The notes under the pieces: generated by a model
The model's input: only the letters and a program-made list of their open reading frames with translations
Databases searched by the model: none
What the model was told of the DNA's origin: nothing
NCBI GenBank assembly: GCA_012728855.1
Contig: JAAYEH010000107.1
Span: 1-63,552, forward strand
Length of the DNA: 63,552 nucleotides
From: Rhodopirellula sp.
GTDB taxonomy: Bacteria > Planctomycetota > Planctomycetia > Pirellulales > Thermoguttaceae
Reading direction: 5' to 3'
Part shown: positions 41,347-50,206 of the stretch, one piece after another
Layout of the letters: each line of letters begins with the position of its first letter
Numbering within the stretch: position 1 is the stretch's first letter
Position numbers and translations under genes: made by a program

Positions 41347-42717
41347 TCAGAGGCGGAAAGCCGCCGGGCCGGCGGCGGTCGTGAAAAAGACGGCACGGCC
41401 GGCCTGTTTGGGAAACCGACGCCGGTACGCCTCGGACCATTCCGCCAGGAACCGATCGGCGGCGGTTTGCTCGATCAACGCCCAGACACTCCCCCCGAAA
41501 CCCGCGCCAAACGACGACGCGGCGGCCGCGCCGGCCGTACGGGCCATCGAGGCAAGCTCGACCGTCTCGCGCACCTGGTTACCCAGAAGCTGCTCGGCGG
41601 CGAGTTGCGACTGGTCGACCAGCGCACCGAAGCCAGCCAAGTCGCCGCCGGCGAGCGCATCCCCGGCGGCGGGCAGGATCTGCTCGTTTTCGGCGATAAA
41701 GTGTTCCAGGCGGGTGAGAAGGGCGTCGGCCTCGGCCGGGTCGGCTTCTTGGGCGACATGCATCAGCCGGCCGACCGCGTCGGCCCCGCTGGCCAAGGCG
41801 TCGGCCAGATGCAGATCATCGCGTCCCGTGGCTTGCCGCCAAAGCTCGGTAATCTTCGACACCAGTCGCGACGCCCGATTGTACTTCTCCATCGCGGCGC
41901 CCGTCTTCTCCGCCGCCACGCCGCTGCTGGCGATCGCAAAGAGATATCCTGACGGGATGGGGATGGCCCGCTCGAAGCGGACCGGGCAATAGCGGTACTG
42001 GCTCACATGGCCGGGGCGGGCATTGAGTATGGCCGTGTGGTCTTCGCTGCCGCCGAACGTGCCGACGCCCCGGTCGCCCACCAGTGCGCCGAACGTCTGA
42101 CCGTTCTCGATCGTGCCCAGGTAGCCCGCAAGATCGGTGAGATCGGCGATGTTGTCGCGATACTCCGGTCTTTCTTCGAGGCGATTGACGTCGGCCAGGG
42201 CCAGGAACGTGGCGACCATCATGGCGCTGGAACTGCTCATTCCCGCCGCCGACGGCAGGTCGCTGGCCAAGGCGATGTCGGCGCCTCGCAGTTCGCCGGG
42301 AAAATTCCTGGCGAGGCGGCGCGCAACGGTCATTGGATAGTTGGACCAGTGGCGGGCGCGCGGCGATAGTTCCGGATCGAACGCGAAATCGGCGGTTTGC
42401 CGGCGCGCGGCGTCGCGAACGTGGATTTGCCGATCTCGCCGCGGGGCAACGACCAGACAAAACCCGCGTTCGGCCGTCGCGACCATCGTCCGGCCGCCCG
42501 CGTAGTCGGTGTGTTTGCCGAGGACTTCGATACGGCCCGGCACGAAGAACGCCCGCCGCGGCGCGCCGGTACCCGCCGGCTCCAGCGCCTGGTCCGATCG
42601 CGCGAACAGCTCGGCCTTGGCCCTCGCCGCGGCCGGTCGGAGTTCCGACGCGAGCAATTGCCCGCTGAGGGCCTCGATGTCGCCGAGCGGTCCGCCAAAG
42701 CCGAGATCCCGGATCAA
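41347..42717 (-). CDS. Galactokinase-like GHMP sugar kinase
   Basis: A 456-residue kinase phosphorylating a sugar at C1. Motifs: FFVPGRIEVLGKHTDYAGG (substrate loop), DLPSAAGMSSSSAM (GHMP ATP-binding loop) and ASSFGAGFGGSVWAL (third GHMP motif). The start is a TTG overlapping the stop of the preceding nucleotidyltransferase gene by 4 bases, the clearest fit to the family N-terminus. With the sugar-nucleotidyltransferase it could form a kinase plus NDP-sugar pyrophosphorylase pair that activates a free monosaccharide. Its family members also use galacturonate or L-fucose/arabinose, so the sugar is uncertain. Confidence 0.9.
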   Translation of the reverse strand: MIRDLGFGGPLGDIEALSGQLLASELRPAAARAKAELFARSDQALEPAGTGAPRRAFFVPGRIEVLGKHTDYAGGRTMVATAERGFCLVVAPRRDRQIHVRDAARRQTADFAFDPELSPRARHWSNYPMTVARRLARNFPGELRGADIALASDLPSAAGMSSSSAMMVATFLALADVNRLEERPEYRDNIADLTDLAGYLGTIENGQTFGALVGDRGVGTFGGSEDHTAILNARPGHVSQYRYCPVRFERAIPIPSGYLFAIASSGVAAEKTGAAMEKYNRASRLVSKITELWRQATGRDDLHLADALASGADAVGRLMHVAQEADPAEADALLTRLEHFIAENEQILPAAGDALAGGDLAGFGALVDQSQLAAEQLLGNQVRETVELASMARTAGAAAASSFGAGFGGSVWALIEQTAADRFLAEWSEAYRRRFPKQAGRAVFFTTAAGPAAFRL

Positions 42718-43538
42718 AGGCTGACCTCCGTTCCGGCGAGTTTTTCCGCGACCGAGGCGATATCGCGCCGACTGGTCATGTCCAACACCGGCGCGCGGAC
42801 CGTCACTGCCCGAAACGGATGGCCGAGCACGTCGATCGTGTGCTGGACGGCGTCGGGCAGTTCCAGTTCGCCACGAGCGGAGGGCTGGATGGCGCGGCAG
42901 GCGTCGAAGATCGCCGGCCCGAACCGCCAGCAGTTCATGCTCAGCCAGAGCGGCCGCGGCAGATCAGCCAGCGTATCGGCGGCAGGCTTTTCGAGGATCC
43001 GCTCGAGGTGGCCGCCGGCGTCGATCTTTCCGACGGCGAACTGACGGATGCGGTCCGCGGCGATGTTGCTGCCGGCGAACATCGCATCCTGCTCGAACAG
43101 CGCCGTGGCGAAGCCGTCTTGCTGGCGAAGCCCACAGAGCGCCTCCTGCGGATAGTAGTTGTCTGAGTTGATGACCAGGAAATCGTCGTCGCCCGCGAAC
43201 GGCTCGGCGGCGGCCACCGCGTCGGCCGTGCCGTTCGGGTCCACTTGAACGGCGAACTGGATTTCCACTCGCGTTAGCCGGACCTCCTCGTGGTAGTATT
43301 GCCGGATCACGTCGTGCTCCGGCGCCACTACCAGGCAAATCCGCCGATAGCCCGCGTCGGCCAGCCCCGAGAGGACATAGTCGAGAAAGGGCCGGCCGAT
43401 CGGGATCAACGCCTTGACGCCGGTCTCGGCCATTTTTCGCTGTTTCTCGTCGAGGCCGGCCGCCTCGTCTTCTTTCCGCATACGGGTACCCAGCCCGCGG
43501 GCGAGGATAACCGCTTTGTCCATCGCTGGCGAATCCAT
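42714..43538 (-). CDS. Sugar-1-phosphate nucleotidyltransferase
   Basis: A 274-residue NTP-transferase: KAVILARGLGTRMRKEDEAAG at the N-terminus (the GxGTRMR nucleotide loop), GVKALIPIGRPFLDYVL, then VQVDPNGTADAVAAAEPF, LVINSDNYYP (metal-binding Asp) and ILEKPAAD. It activates a sugar phosphate to an NDP-sugar. The ATG at 43538 has GGAAGG at 8 bases; a second ATG five codons later is possible. It is 17 bases from the Tat-exported oxidoreductase gene upstream and overlaps the kinase gene downstream, so the three form an operon. Confidence 0.88.
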   Translation of the reverse strand: MDSPAMDKAVILARGLGTRMRKEDEAAGLDEKQRKMAETGVKALIPIGRPFLDYVLSGLADAGYRRICLVVAPEHDVIRQYYHEEVRLTRVEIQFAVQVDPNGTADAVAAAEPFAGDDDFLVINSDNYYPQEALCGLRQQDGFATALFEQDAMFAGSNIAADRIRQFAVGKIDAGGHLERILEKPAADTLADLPRPLWLSMNCWRFGPAIFDACRAIQPSARGELELPDAVQHTIDVLGHPFRAVTVRAPVLDMTSRRDIASVAEKLAGTEVSL

Positions 43539-43555
43539 TCTTGTCCTTCCTCGCA

Positions 43556-44881
43556 CTACACGAACTTGGTGATCCCGGGCATGGCGGTGGCATACTGGCC
43601 GTTTTCGTCGGGCTTGACGGGCGGTTCGGCGTCCCAGGCGTAGGCGCTGGGAACCAAAGCGAGTTTCGATTGCATCGCCTCCTCCCAGGTGATTTGCTGT
43701 CCGGTATAGCAAACCATTTGGGCGAGGATGCCGAGCATCGTGCTGGTGAACATGTAGCTGGAATTGTTGAGCGGCTTGCCGCTGCGGATCGAGGCGAAGA
43801 GTTCTTCGTGCTCGACGTCGTACATGTTCCGTTTCTTCTCCGTGCGATACTGCCACTCGGTCTCGCCTTCGATTCGCGGCCGGCTGGGCAGCAGGGCGCG
43901 GCCCTTGGTCCCCAGGATGACGTCGGTGGTCTCGTTGTAGCAGCCGGGTTGATCGCGGCAGTAACCGAAGACCCGCACGCCGTTGGCATACTCGAAAACC
44001 GCCGAGAAATGGTCGAACTGGTCGCCATACTTCGGCTCGGTGCAGACCTGGCGTCCGCCCGTCCCCCAGGCTTTCACCGGCGGCTGATCGCCGAGGGCCC
44101 AGGACGCTTTGTCGAGGCTGTGAACCAACTGCTGCCCGGTCTGATCGCCGGAGAGCCAGTTGAAGTGATACCAGTTCTGAAGCTGATACTCCATTTCGTT
44201 CCACTCGGGCTTCCGCTCGCGCAGCCCGTAAGGCGACGTGATATAGGTCTCCTGAATGGCCACGATGTCGCCGATGGCGCCGTCCGCCACGCGCTGCATC
44301 GCCTCGCGGACGCCCGGATCGTAGCGCCAACAGAGACCGGAGACGAGGCTCAGACCTTTCTTTTTCGCTTCTTCGGCGGCGGCCATGGCTATTTTGAGTC
44401 CCGGTACGTCGACGCCGTGCGGCTTCTCGCAAAAGACGTGTTTGCCCGCCTCGATGGCCGCCTTGAGGTGAATGGGATGGAAATGGCTGGTGGCGCCGAG
44501 CAGCACCACGTCGATGTCGCTGGCGAGCACCTTCTGATAGGCGTCGAAGCCGACGAAGCAGTGATCGTCGCTCACCTTGACCTGATCGGGCTTGGCGGCT
44601 TGCAGCCGTTTTCGCGCGCCCTGGACGTATGGCTCGAACACGTCGGCCATGGCGACGAGCTGGATGTCTTCGCCGGCGTTCATGGCGTTGACCGCCGCGC
44701 CGCTGCCGCGGCCGCCGCAGCCGATCAAACCGATCTTGATCGTGCCACTGCCGGCGGCGTGGGCGCCGCGGGCGATGGCCAGGGTGCCTGCCGCTGCGCC
44801 GAGCATGGCGGTGGAAGTGGTGCGGAGGAAATCGCGCCGCGTGGCGCGGGGTTGATCGTAGCCTTTTTGGGATTTCGGCAT
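43556..44881 (-). CDS. Tat-exported Gfo/Idh/MocA oxidoreductase
   Basis: A 441-residue NAD(P)-binding oxidoreductase with a twin-arginine signal (ATRRDFLRTTS at residues 13-23, then AMLGAAAGTLAIA). The Rossmann motif is IKIGLIGCGGRGSGAAVNAM and the catalytic motif is HVFCEKPHGVDVPG. Exported dehydrogenases of this type carry their cofactor across the membrane and are typical of Planctomycetes. Presence with a kinase, nucleotidyltransferase and symporter points to extracellular sugar processing followed by uptake and activation, which is inference from neighbours. Confidence 0.9.
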   Translation of the reverse strand: MPKSQKGYDQPRATRRDFLRTTSTAMLGAAAGTLAIARGAHAAGSGTIKIGLIGCGGRGSGAAVNAMNAGEDIQLVAMADVFEPYVQGARKRLQAAKPDQVKVSDDHCFVGFDAYQKVLASDIDVVLLGATSHFHPIHLKAAIEAGKHVFCEKPHGVDVPGLKIAMAAAEEAKKKGLSLVSGLCWRYDPGVREAMQRVADGAIGDIVAIQETYITSPYGLRERKPEWNEMEYQLQNWYHFNWLSGDQTGQQLVHSLDKASWALGDQPPVKAWGTGGRQVCTEPKYGDQFDHFSAVFEYANGVRVFGYCRDQPGCYNETTDVILGTKGRALLPSRPRIEGETEWQYRTEKKRNMYDVEHEELFASIRSGKPLNNSSYMFTSTMLGILAQMVCYTGQQITWEEAMQSKLALVPSAYAWDAEPPVKPDENGQYATAMPGITKFV

Positions 44882-44923
44882 GGCGGGTTCCTTTGAAATG
44901 AAAGCGTGAGGTGAGATTCTCCT

Positions 44924-45020
44924 GGTAGATCCCGCTTGCCGAGCGGGGTCTGCGCGGCGGTATTGCGATTACCGAGCGGAACTGGCACGGCAAGATCCCG
45001 CTCGGCAAGCGGGATCTACC
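44924..45020. repeat. GATCCCGCTTGCCGAGCGGG palindrome cluster, second copy
   Basis: Contains GTAGATCCCGCTTGCCGAGC and, inverted at the far end, GCTCGGCAAGCGGGATCTAC, enclosing a partial middle unit. It is the same family as 9772-9905, but the middle arm has degenerated. Confidence 0.85.
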
Positions 45021-45143
45021 AAGCCAGGTTGTCCGGCGGAGCAACGTCAGATCCATACCATAGCTCCAACAATCTGCCGCGGCAAGACGCGGGAGGGATT
45101 CGCAGGCTCGCGGCCATCGATGAGATGGACCGAGGCAAGCTAG

Positions 45144-45241
45144 GAGCCTATCCCAAAACCGCCGGGGACTGGCTCATTTTGCGGAGTCTTCGGAGCAAAA
45201 TGTGCCTGTCCCCCTCTCCGCCAAGGTTTTGGGATAGGCTC
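45144..45241. repeat. 98-bp REP-like palindrome, copy D (inverted)
   Basis: Reverse complement of copies A and C, essentially identical in sequence. It lies within the spacer between the exported oxidoreductase and the esterase gene. Confidence 0.92.
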
Positions 45242-45403
45242 CAAACCTTCGTTAGAGGGGGCACGTTGGCCTCGACGCAACCAATCGCTTGCATGGCGAA
45301 CAGCCGGCAATTAGCTTGGTGGGCATCAGCCGCGATTGCTCTTAGCAGCCTGAGCAGGTGCGGCTGCTGCGAGCAGTCGCGCCTGCTGATCGAGAAGTGC
45401 CCC

Positions 45404-46207
45404 ATGCAACTCACCCGACACGCACGGATCCTCATCCTTCTTCTTTTGCCCACCATGTCCGACAACAGCGCCTTTGCCGCCGAAGAGGCCGCGCTCAGAC
45501 CGCGTCTCCAGAAGCGGATCTACCGCAGCGCCGACGGGCAGACCCTTCCCTATCGCCTTCATATCCCTAACAACTACGATCCGGCCCGTGAGTATCCGCT
45601 CATCCTCTTTCTCCACGGAGCGGGCGAGCGGGGGGTGGATAACGAGGCCCAACTGCTCCATCCCGAAGTGCTGCGATTTATCAATGACGATGCGGCGGCT
45701 CGCCATCCCTGCTTCCTGGTCGCCCCGCAGTGTCCGGAGGGCCACCGCTGGGTCGAAACTCCCTGGGACAGTCCGCGCGCTCATGCGACCCCTGTGGAGC
45801 CCAGTCTGCCGACGCGATTGACGATGGAAATCCTCGATTCGCTGGAGAAAGAGTTCCGAATCGATCCCGACCGCCGCTATGCCACCGGGATGTCGATGGG
45901 CGGGTTTGGGGTTTTTGACCTGCTGGTTCGCCGGCCAGGCCACTACGCCGCCGCCATCGTGATCTGTGGCGGCGCCGACAACTCGAAGGCCAAGGAGATT
46001 GCCGCCGTGGCGTACCGGGTGTTCCACGGCGCAGACGACGGCGCCGTGCCGGTGGCCCGCTCGCGGTCGATCGTCGAAGCACTCAAGCAGGCGGGAGCCC
46101 GAGTACACTATACCGAGTACGAAGGGGCCGGGCACAATGTCTGGAGCCGCGCCTACCAGGAGCCGGAACTGGTCGACTGGTTGTTCGCCCGGAAGCGCGG
46201 TGCGTGA
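45404..46207 (+). CDS. Secreted alpha/beta-hydrolase (esterase, phospholipase/PHB-depolymerase type)
   Basis: A 267-residue exported hydrolase. A signal peptide (ILILLLLPTMSDNSAFA, residues 8-25) precedes a catalytic domain with the oxyanion motif LFLHGAGERG, the nucleophile serine in GMSMGGFG and the catalytic His in GAGHNVW. Asp in the acid position is likely in FHGADDGAVPV. The ATG at 45404 directly precedes the signal. It could release acyl groups (for example acetyl or feruloyl) from polysaccharides. It is not tightly linked to the genes on either side. Confidence 0.85.
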   Translation: MQLTRHARILILLLLPTMSDNSAFAAEEAALRPRLQKRIYRSADGQTLPYRLHIPNNYDPAREYPLILFLHGAGERGVDNEAQLLHPEVLRFINDDAAARHPCFLVAPQCPEGHRWVETPWDSPRAHATPVEPSLPTRLTMEILDSLEKEFRIDPDRRYATGMSMGGFGVFDLLVRRPGHYAAAIVICGGADNSKAKEIAAVAYRVFHGADDGAVPVARSRSIVEALKQAGARVHYTEYEGAGHNVWSRAYQEPELVDWLFARKRGA

Positions 46208-46323
46208 TCGCGGTTGAAAGAGCGTTCGATAAACTTGGCCTGATATGATTCCGGGAGCAGTGCCACCCCGAAACTGAGATCTTCTGGAATCGTGCAAAGC
46301 TATTCAACCTTCGGAGACGAGCG

Positions 46324-47292
46324 ATGAAAACATGCATTTCTGCTGCGCTGCTATGCGCGGCCGTGATATGCACCGGCGCCGCATCCGCGGACGAACCCGT
46401 CTTGCCCGACGCCAAGCCCGTGCCGGCGGTGCAAATCGTGCCGCTGCCTTACGACCAGGTGTCGTTCGAGCACCTCGGCCAACAGCGGACGCGATACCAT
46501 TTCGGCCCCGCGCTCTGCCGGCCGTTTCTCTACCCGCTTGCCGGTCCGGCCGGCCGCTCGCTGACGCGGATGGGACACCCGCACGATCCGAACGGCCACA
46601 GCCACCACAACTCCGTCTGGATCTCGCACCACGACGTCGACGGCGTCGATTTCTGGAGCGACCAGGGAGGAAAGATCGTGCAGCAGCGGGTCGAACAGTT
46701 CAGCGACGGGCCGGAATCGGCGTGGATGCTCGTCGTCAACGCCTGGCAGGATCCGCAAGGCAAAACACGGATGCTGGAACGCCGCCGCATCGAGGTCAAG
46801 CCGCTAGCCGGTGACGATTTTCTGGCCTATCTCGATCTTCAATTGGAGACGCCCGCGGGGGAACCGGTAACCTTCGGCCAAACCCCCTTCGGCCTGATCG
46901 GCGTGCGGATGGCCAAGACGATCGGAGTTCATGACGGCGGCGGGCGAATTCTCAACTCCGAGAACCAGCGCAACGAAGAGCAAGTCTTCCGGAAACCGGC
47001 CCGCTGGGTCGACTACAGCGGCCCCGTCACTGAAGAACTTCGCGGCGGCATCACGCTGATGGACCATCCGCACAATCCCGGTCATCCCGCCCCCTTCCAT
47101 GTCCGCAACGACGGATGGATGGGCGCCTGCCTCACGCTCGACGGGCCGATGGCGGTCGAGCCGGGCAAACCGGTCCGCCTCCGCTACGGGCTCTGGACGC
47201 ATGGCGACGTGCCGGATCTTCCGCAATGTGAGGAACAATGGCAGGCGTTTTCGGCGCTGCCGCTGCCGGCGATGGAAAAGCAGACACCGTGA
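46324..47292 (+). CDS. Secreted PmoA family protein (DUF6807)
   Basis: A 322-residue exported protein (signal ISAALLCAAVICTGAASA). It matches the PmoA/DUF6807 pattern: MGHPHDPNGHSHHNSVWISH (His-rich metal-like cluster), DFWSDQGGKIV, GEPVTFGQTPFGLIGVRMAKTI, and ITLMDHPHNPGHPAPFHVRNDGW. Such planctomycete proteins are numerous and are thought to act on sugars, though biochemical evidence is limited. Downstream is a terminator hairpin. Confidence 0.85.
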   Translation: MKTCISAALLCAAVICTGAASADEPVLPDAKPVPAVQIVPLPYDQVSFEHLGQQRTRYHFGPALCRPFLYPLAGPAGRSLTRMGHPHDPNGHSHHNSVWISHHDVDGVDFWSDQGGKIVQQRVEQFSDGPESAWMLVVNAWQDPQGKTRMLERRRIEVKPLAGDDFLAYLDLQLETPAGEPVTFGQTPFGLIGVRMAKTIGVHDGGGRILNSENQRNEEQVFRKPARWVDYSGPVTEELRGGITLMDHPHNPGHPAPFHVRNDGWMGACLTLDGPMAVEPGKPVRLRYGLWTHGDVPDLPQCEEQWQAFSALPLPAMEKQTP

Positions 47293-47307
47293 CGGACTAC
47301 CTCAAGA

Positions 47308-47355
47308 AAAAACGAAGCCCGCACCCAAGAGGCGGGCTTCTCAAACCGAATTTTT
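47308..47355. terminator. Intrinsic terminator-like hairpin
   Basis: The stem GAAGCCCGC (47314-47322) pairs perfectly with GCGGGCTTC (47332-47340), with A-rich sequence before it and a T-run a little further downstream. It follows the stop codon of the PmoA gene and would end its message. Confidence 0.8.
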
Positions 47356-47568
47356 CCGAGAAAGAGGCAATACGCCAAACTCGGTCACCTGCTGCCCTTG
47401 TTTCATGTGGAGCTAGCGGTTGAACCTGGTGTATCGGCCCTTCCTCTCGACTGGCCAGTCACTATTAAATATAGTGTATATGCCGCCGCTGGCAATGCCC
47501 CTGGTGGCGGGATCGCCTATAAGCATGGCAAAAAAACAGGTGCTGCAACCGAGAAGGGGTTCACTCCG

Positions 47569-48576
47569 ATGAAATTCGTTCGTTTTCTCGCCATTCTGCC
47601 GATCGTCGCCGTGTGCTTCCGCGCCGGCGCTGCTGAGAAGTTGCCGTCGCACCTCAGTTATCCGCAGGAGCCGACCGTCATCGAGTACGCCGTCGACCCG
47701 ACCTGGCCGCAACGGCCGGAGAGTTTCGGGGCGCCGGGCGGAGTGCCGAGCATCGTCGTGGATCGGGAGGATCGCATTTGGTGCCTCGAGCGGTGCGACG
47801 AACCGGTGCAGGTCTATTCGACCGATGGCAAGCTCATTGCAAGCTGGGGACGCGACCGGTTTGCCGGTCCGCACAGTCTCCGTTTCGATCCTGAGGGACA
47901 TGTCTGGATCGCCGATTTCCAGCGGCATACGGTGGAGAAGTTCACCACCGACGGCAAACTGCTCTTGACCCTCGGCACACCGGGTGAAGCGGGCGAGGAC
48001 AAAAGCCACTTCTATCGGCCCACGGACATGGCGGTTACGCCGGCGGGCGACATCTTCGTGACCGACGGCTACGGCAATCGTCGCGTGGTCCACTTCGACG
48101 GCCAAGGCCGGTTCGTGAAATCCTGGGGCCGCTATGGCAGCGGCCCCGGCGAGTTTGTCCTGCCGCACATGATCGTGGTCGACTCGCAAGGCATCCTCTA
48201 TGTGGCGGATCGCAATAGCGGACGCATCCAACTCTTCCGCCAAAACGGCGAATTCATCGACCAATGGGCCAACCTGATCATGCCGTGGGGATTGTCGATC
48301 TTCGGCGCGGACGAGATCTGGTGCTGCGGGACGTCGCCACAGCGATGGTACAGCAATGGCGAGTACCCGCCGCCCAAGGATCAGATCTTCATGCGATTTT
48401 CCAGCGACGGCAAGCTGAGGCAGCTTTGGACGGTTCCGAAAGCGGAGGACGGCCAGGAAAAGCCGGGCGAGTGCAACTGGCTCCACGCCATCGCCGTCGA
48501 CTCTCAAGGCAACGTCTACCTTGGCGATATCAACGGAAAGCGGGCGCAGAAGTTCATCCGCTCCGCGGCGCCGTGA
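47569..48576 (+). CDS. Secreted NHL-repeat beta-propeller protein
   Basis: A 335-residue exported protein (signal FVRFLAILPIVAVCFRAGAA). The body is a six-bladed propeller of NHL repeats, with repeating cores such as LRFDPEGHVWIADFQRHTVEKF, DMAVTPAGDIFVTDGYGNRRVV and IVVDSQGILYVADRNSGRIQLF. Peptidyl-alpha-hydroxyglycine lyases share the fold, but no catalytic motif can be confirmed. It lies after the terminator, so it is expected to be transcribed separately, and it faces the UroD-like gene tail to tail. Confidence 0.88.
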   Translation: MKFVRFLAILPIVAVCFRAGAAEKLPSHLSYPQEPTVIEYAVDPTWPQRPESFGAPGGVPSIVVDREDRIWCLERCDEPVQVYSTDGKLIASWGRDRFAGPHSLRFDPEGHVWIADFQRHTVEKFTTDGKLLLTLGTPGEAGEDKSHFYRPTDMAVTPAGDIFVTDGYGNRRVVHFDGQGRFVKSWGRYGSGPGEFVLPHMIVVDSQGILYVADRNSGRIQLFRQNGEFIDQWANLIMPWGLSIFGADEIWCCGTSPQRWYSNGEYPPPKDQIFMRFSSDGKLRQLWTVPKAEDGQEKPGECNWLHAIAVDSQGNVYLGDINGKRAQKFIRSAAP

Positions 48577-48596
48577 CCAGGAAAGTCCTCTTCGTT

Positions 48597-49859
48597 TCAG
48601 CGTGATTCGCGAATCGCTTCGTACATCGCGACAAGGTTCTCCACGGGCGTTTGCGCTTGGACATTGTGGACCGTATTGAAGACAAAGCCGCCGCCGCGGC
48701 CGAAGATGGCGATCCGTTGGAGCACTTCCCGGCGCACGTCCTCCGGAGTGCCGAAGGGGAGCGTCTGCTGCGTATCGACGCCGCCGCCCCAGAAGGTCAG
48801 CCGGCCGCCGAAACGGTCCTTGAGCGTCGCGGCGTCCATGCCGGCGGCGGAACATTGCACCGGATTGAGGATGTCGAAGCCGGCCTCGACGATGTCGGGC
48901 AGCAGGGCCACCACGGACCCGCACGAGTGGATAAAGGTCTTCCACTCCGTGTGCTGGTGGACCCAATCGTTGACGCGGCGATGAAAGGGTTGGTAGAGCT
49001 TGCGGTAGGCCGCCGGCCCGATGAACGGTCCGTTCTGAGTGCCGAAATCGGTGCCGGTGATGAACACGGCCGTCACGCGATCGCCCACCGCGTCGCGGAT
49101 CTTCGCCAGGTTGGCCAAGGCGATGTCGCACTGCCGCTGGAAGACGCGGTAGACATAGTCGAAGCGGCTGACGGTGCTGATGTACCATTCGGCCACGTCG
49201 CGAATGCCCTTGGGATGCTTCAGGAAGGGGGCCGGCACCAGCGCGATGTCGCCGAAGGCCGTGCCGCCGAAGTTGGCCAGAATCGCCCGGTCCGACTCGC
49301 GTGCGAGCCGGTCGGCTTCGGTGGCGAAGTGCTCGAGTTCGTCGTCGGAAATCGGGCCGAATTCCTGCAGATTATCCTCAATATCGAGTTTCTCTTCGTC
49401 GATCGGTTCCTGGCGAACGATCGTGTCGAAATAGAATCCGCCCTTGGGCATGCGGCCGCTGGGCGGCGCCGAGCGGTCGCCTTCGGGATACATGAGAATA
49501 TCGCCGTTGGCCTCGGGTTCAGTGTTGAACGCTCCCGGCACGAGGACCGCCGTGCCGTCGAAGAGAGTCCACGGCTTCCAATCCTTGTTTTCGAATCCGA
49601 AGAGCGTCCGGGGGCCGCCGAGGCCGACGACATCGACTCCCAGCGCGTCGAGCAGGTCGGGGGCGATCTCGGCCAGCATCTGGTACGGCTCGACCACCTT
49701 GACGGGCGTGCCCGGCGGATCGAGCCGGAGCGCCTGTCGTAGCCGATAAACGCTACTGGCGTGCATCCCGGTCACGGCGCTGGCGCCGAGGTCGAGCGGC
49801 ACGTAGTCGGGTTGCCGATGGCTTAACGCCACTTCCACTCGCTCGCAAGAACGCATCAT
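48597..49859 (-). CDS. UroD-like methyltransferase family protein
   Basis: A 420-residue TIM-barrel protein of the uroporphyrinogen decarboxylase superfamily (the long version): CERVEVALSHRQPDYVPLDLG, VVGLGGPRTLFGFENKDW, TAVFITGTDFGTQNGPFIGPAAY, THSCGSV-like FIHSCGSVVALLPDIVEAGFDILNPVQ and WGGGVDTQQTLPFGTPEDV. The HSCGSV and DTQQ segments bind the active-site water/methyl acceptor in related MtaA/CmuA proteins. The substrate is unknown. The start ATG has AGGAG at about 9 bases. It is tail-to-tail with the NHL gene and is a paralogue of 37583-38635. Confidence 0.88.
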   Translation of the reverse strand: MMRSCERVEVALSHRQPDYVPLDLGASAVTGMHASSVYRLRQALRLDPPGTPVKVVEPYQMLAEIAPDLLDALGVDVVGLGGPRTLFGFENKDWKPWTLFDGTAVLVPGAFNTEPEANGDILMYPEGDRSAPPSGRMPKGGFYFDTIVRQEPIDEEKLDIEDNLQEFGPISDDELEHFATEADRLARESDRAILANFGGTAFGDIALVPAPFLKHPKGIRDVAEWYISTVSRFDYVYRVFQRQCDIALANLAKIRDAVGDRVTAVFITGTDFGTQNGPFIGPAAYRKLYQPFHRRVNDWVHQHTEWKTFIHSCGSVVALLPDIVEAGFDILNPVQCSAAGMDAATLKDRFGGRLTFWGGGVDTQQTLPFGTPEDVRREVLQRIAIFGRGGGFVFNTVHNVQAQTPVENLVAMYEAIRESR

Positions 49860-49905
49860 CACACGACTCCTCCTTTACTTCTTATCCACCTGCGCGACGC
49901 GGGAA

Positions 49906-50002
49906 GGGGTCGGGAGTCTTTTTTTTCGTGTCGGCCGGAAGAGCGTCTATCCATACACGAAAGCGTCGCCCGGCCGACACGAAAAAAAAGACTCCCGACC
50001 CC
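49906..50002. repeat. Perfect 33-bp inverted repeat with T8/A8 tracts
   Basis: Arms 49906-49938 and 49970-50002 are exact reverse complements over 33 bases (GGGGTCGGGAGTC, eight T, CGTGTCGGCCGG), with a 31-base loop. Each arm holds an 8-T or 8-A run, so an RNA copy would fold into a long rod with an A/U-rich middle. It lies in the spacer between two divergent genes. Confidence 0.92.
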
Positions 50003-50206
50003 CTCGGCCCCGCCACCACCGATAAGTACGACAGTTATTAATTCGCCGATCCTAAGCAGACAATCTCATCGCCCGCGTCGCGATTGTCAAGGCCGGACGC
50101 CTGTTCGCGGCTCTATCGGCCGGCGGAGTTTTGACCGCGACCGGCCAGAGTGGCTACAATCACCGGTACGCATTCTGCCTCAATTATCCCGCCCAATGAA
50201 ATCCCC

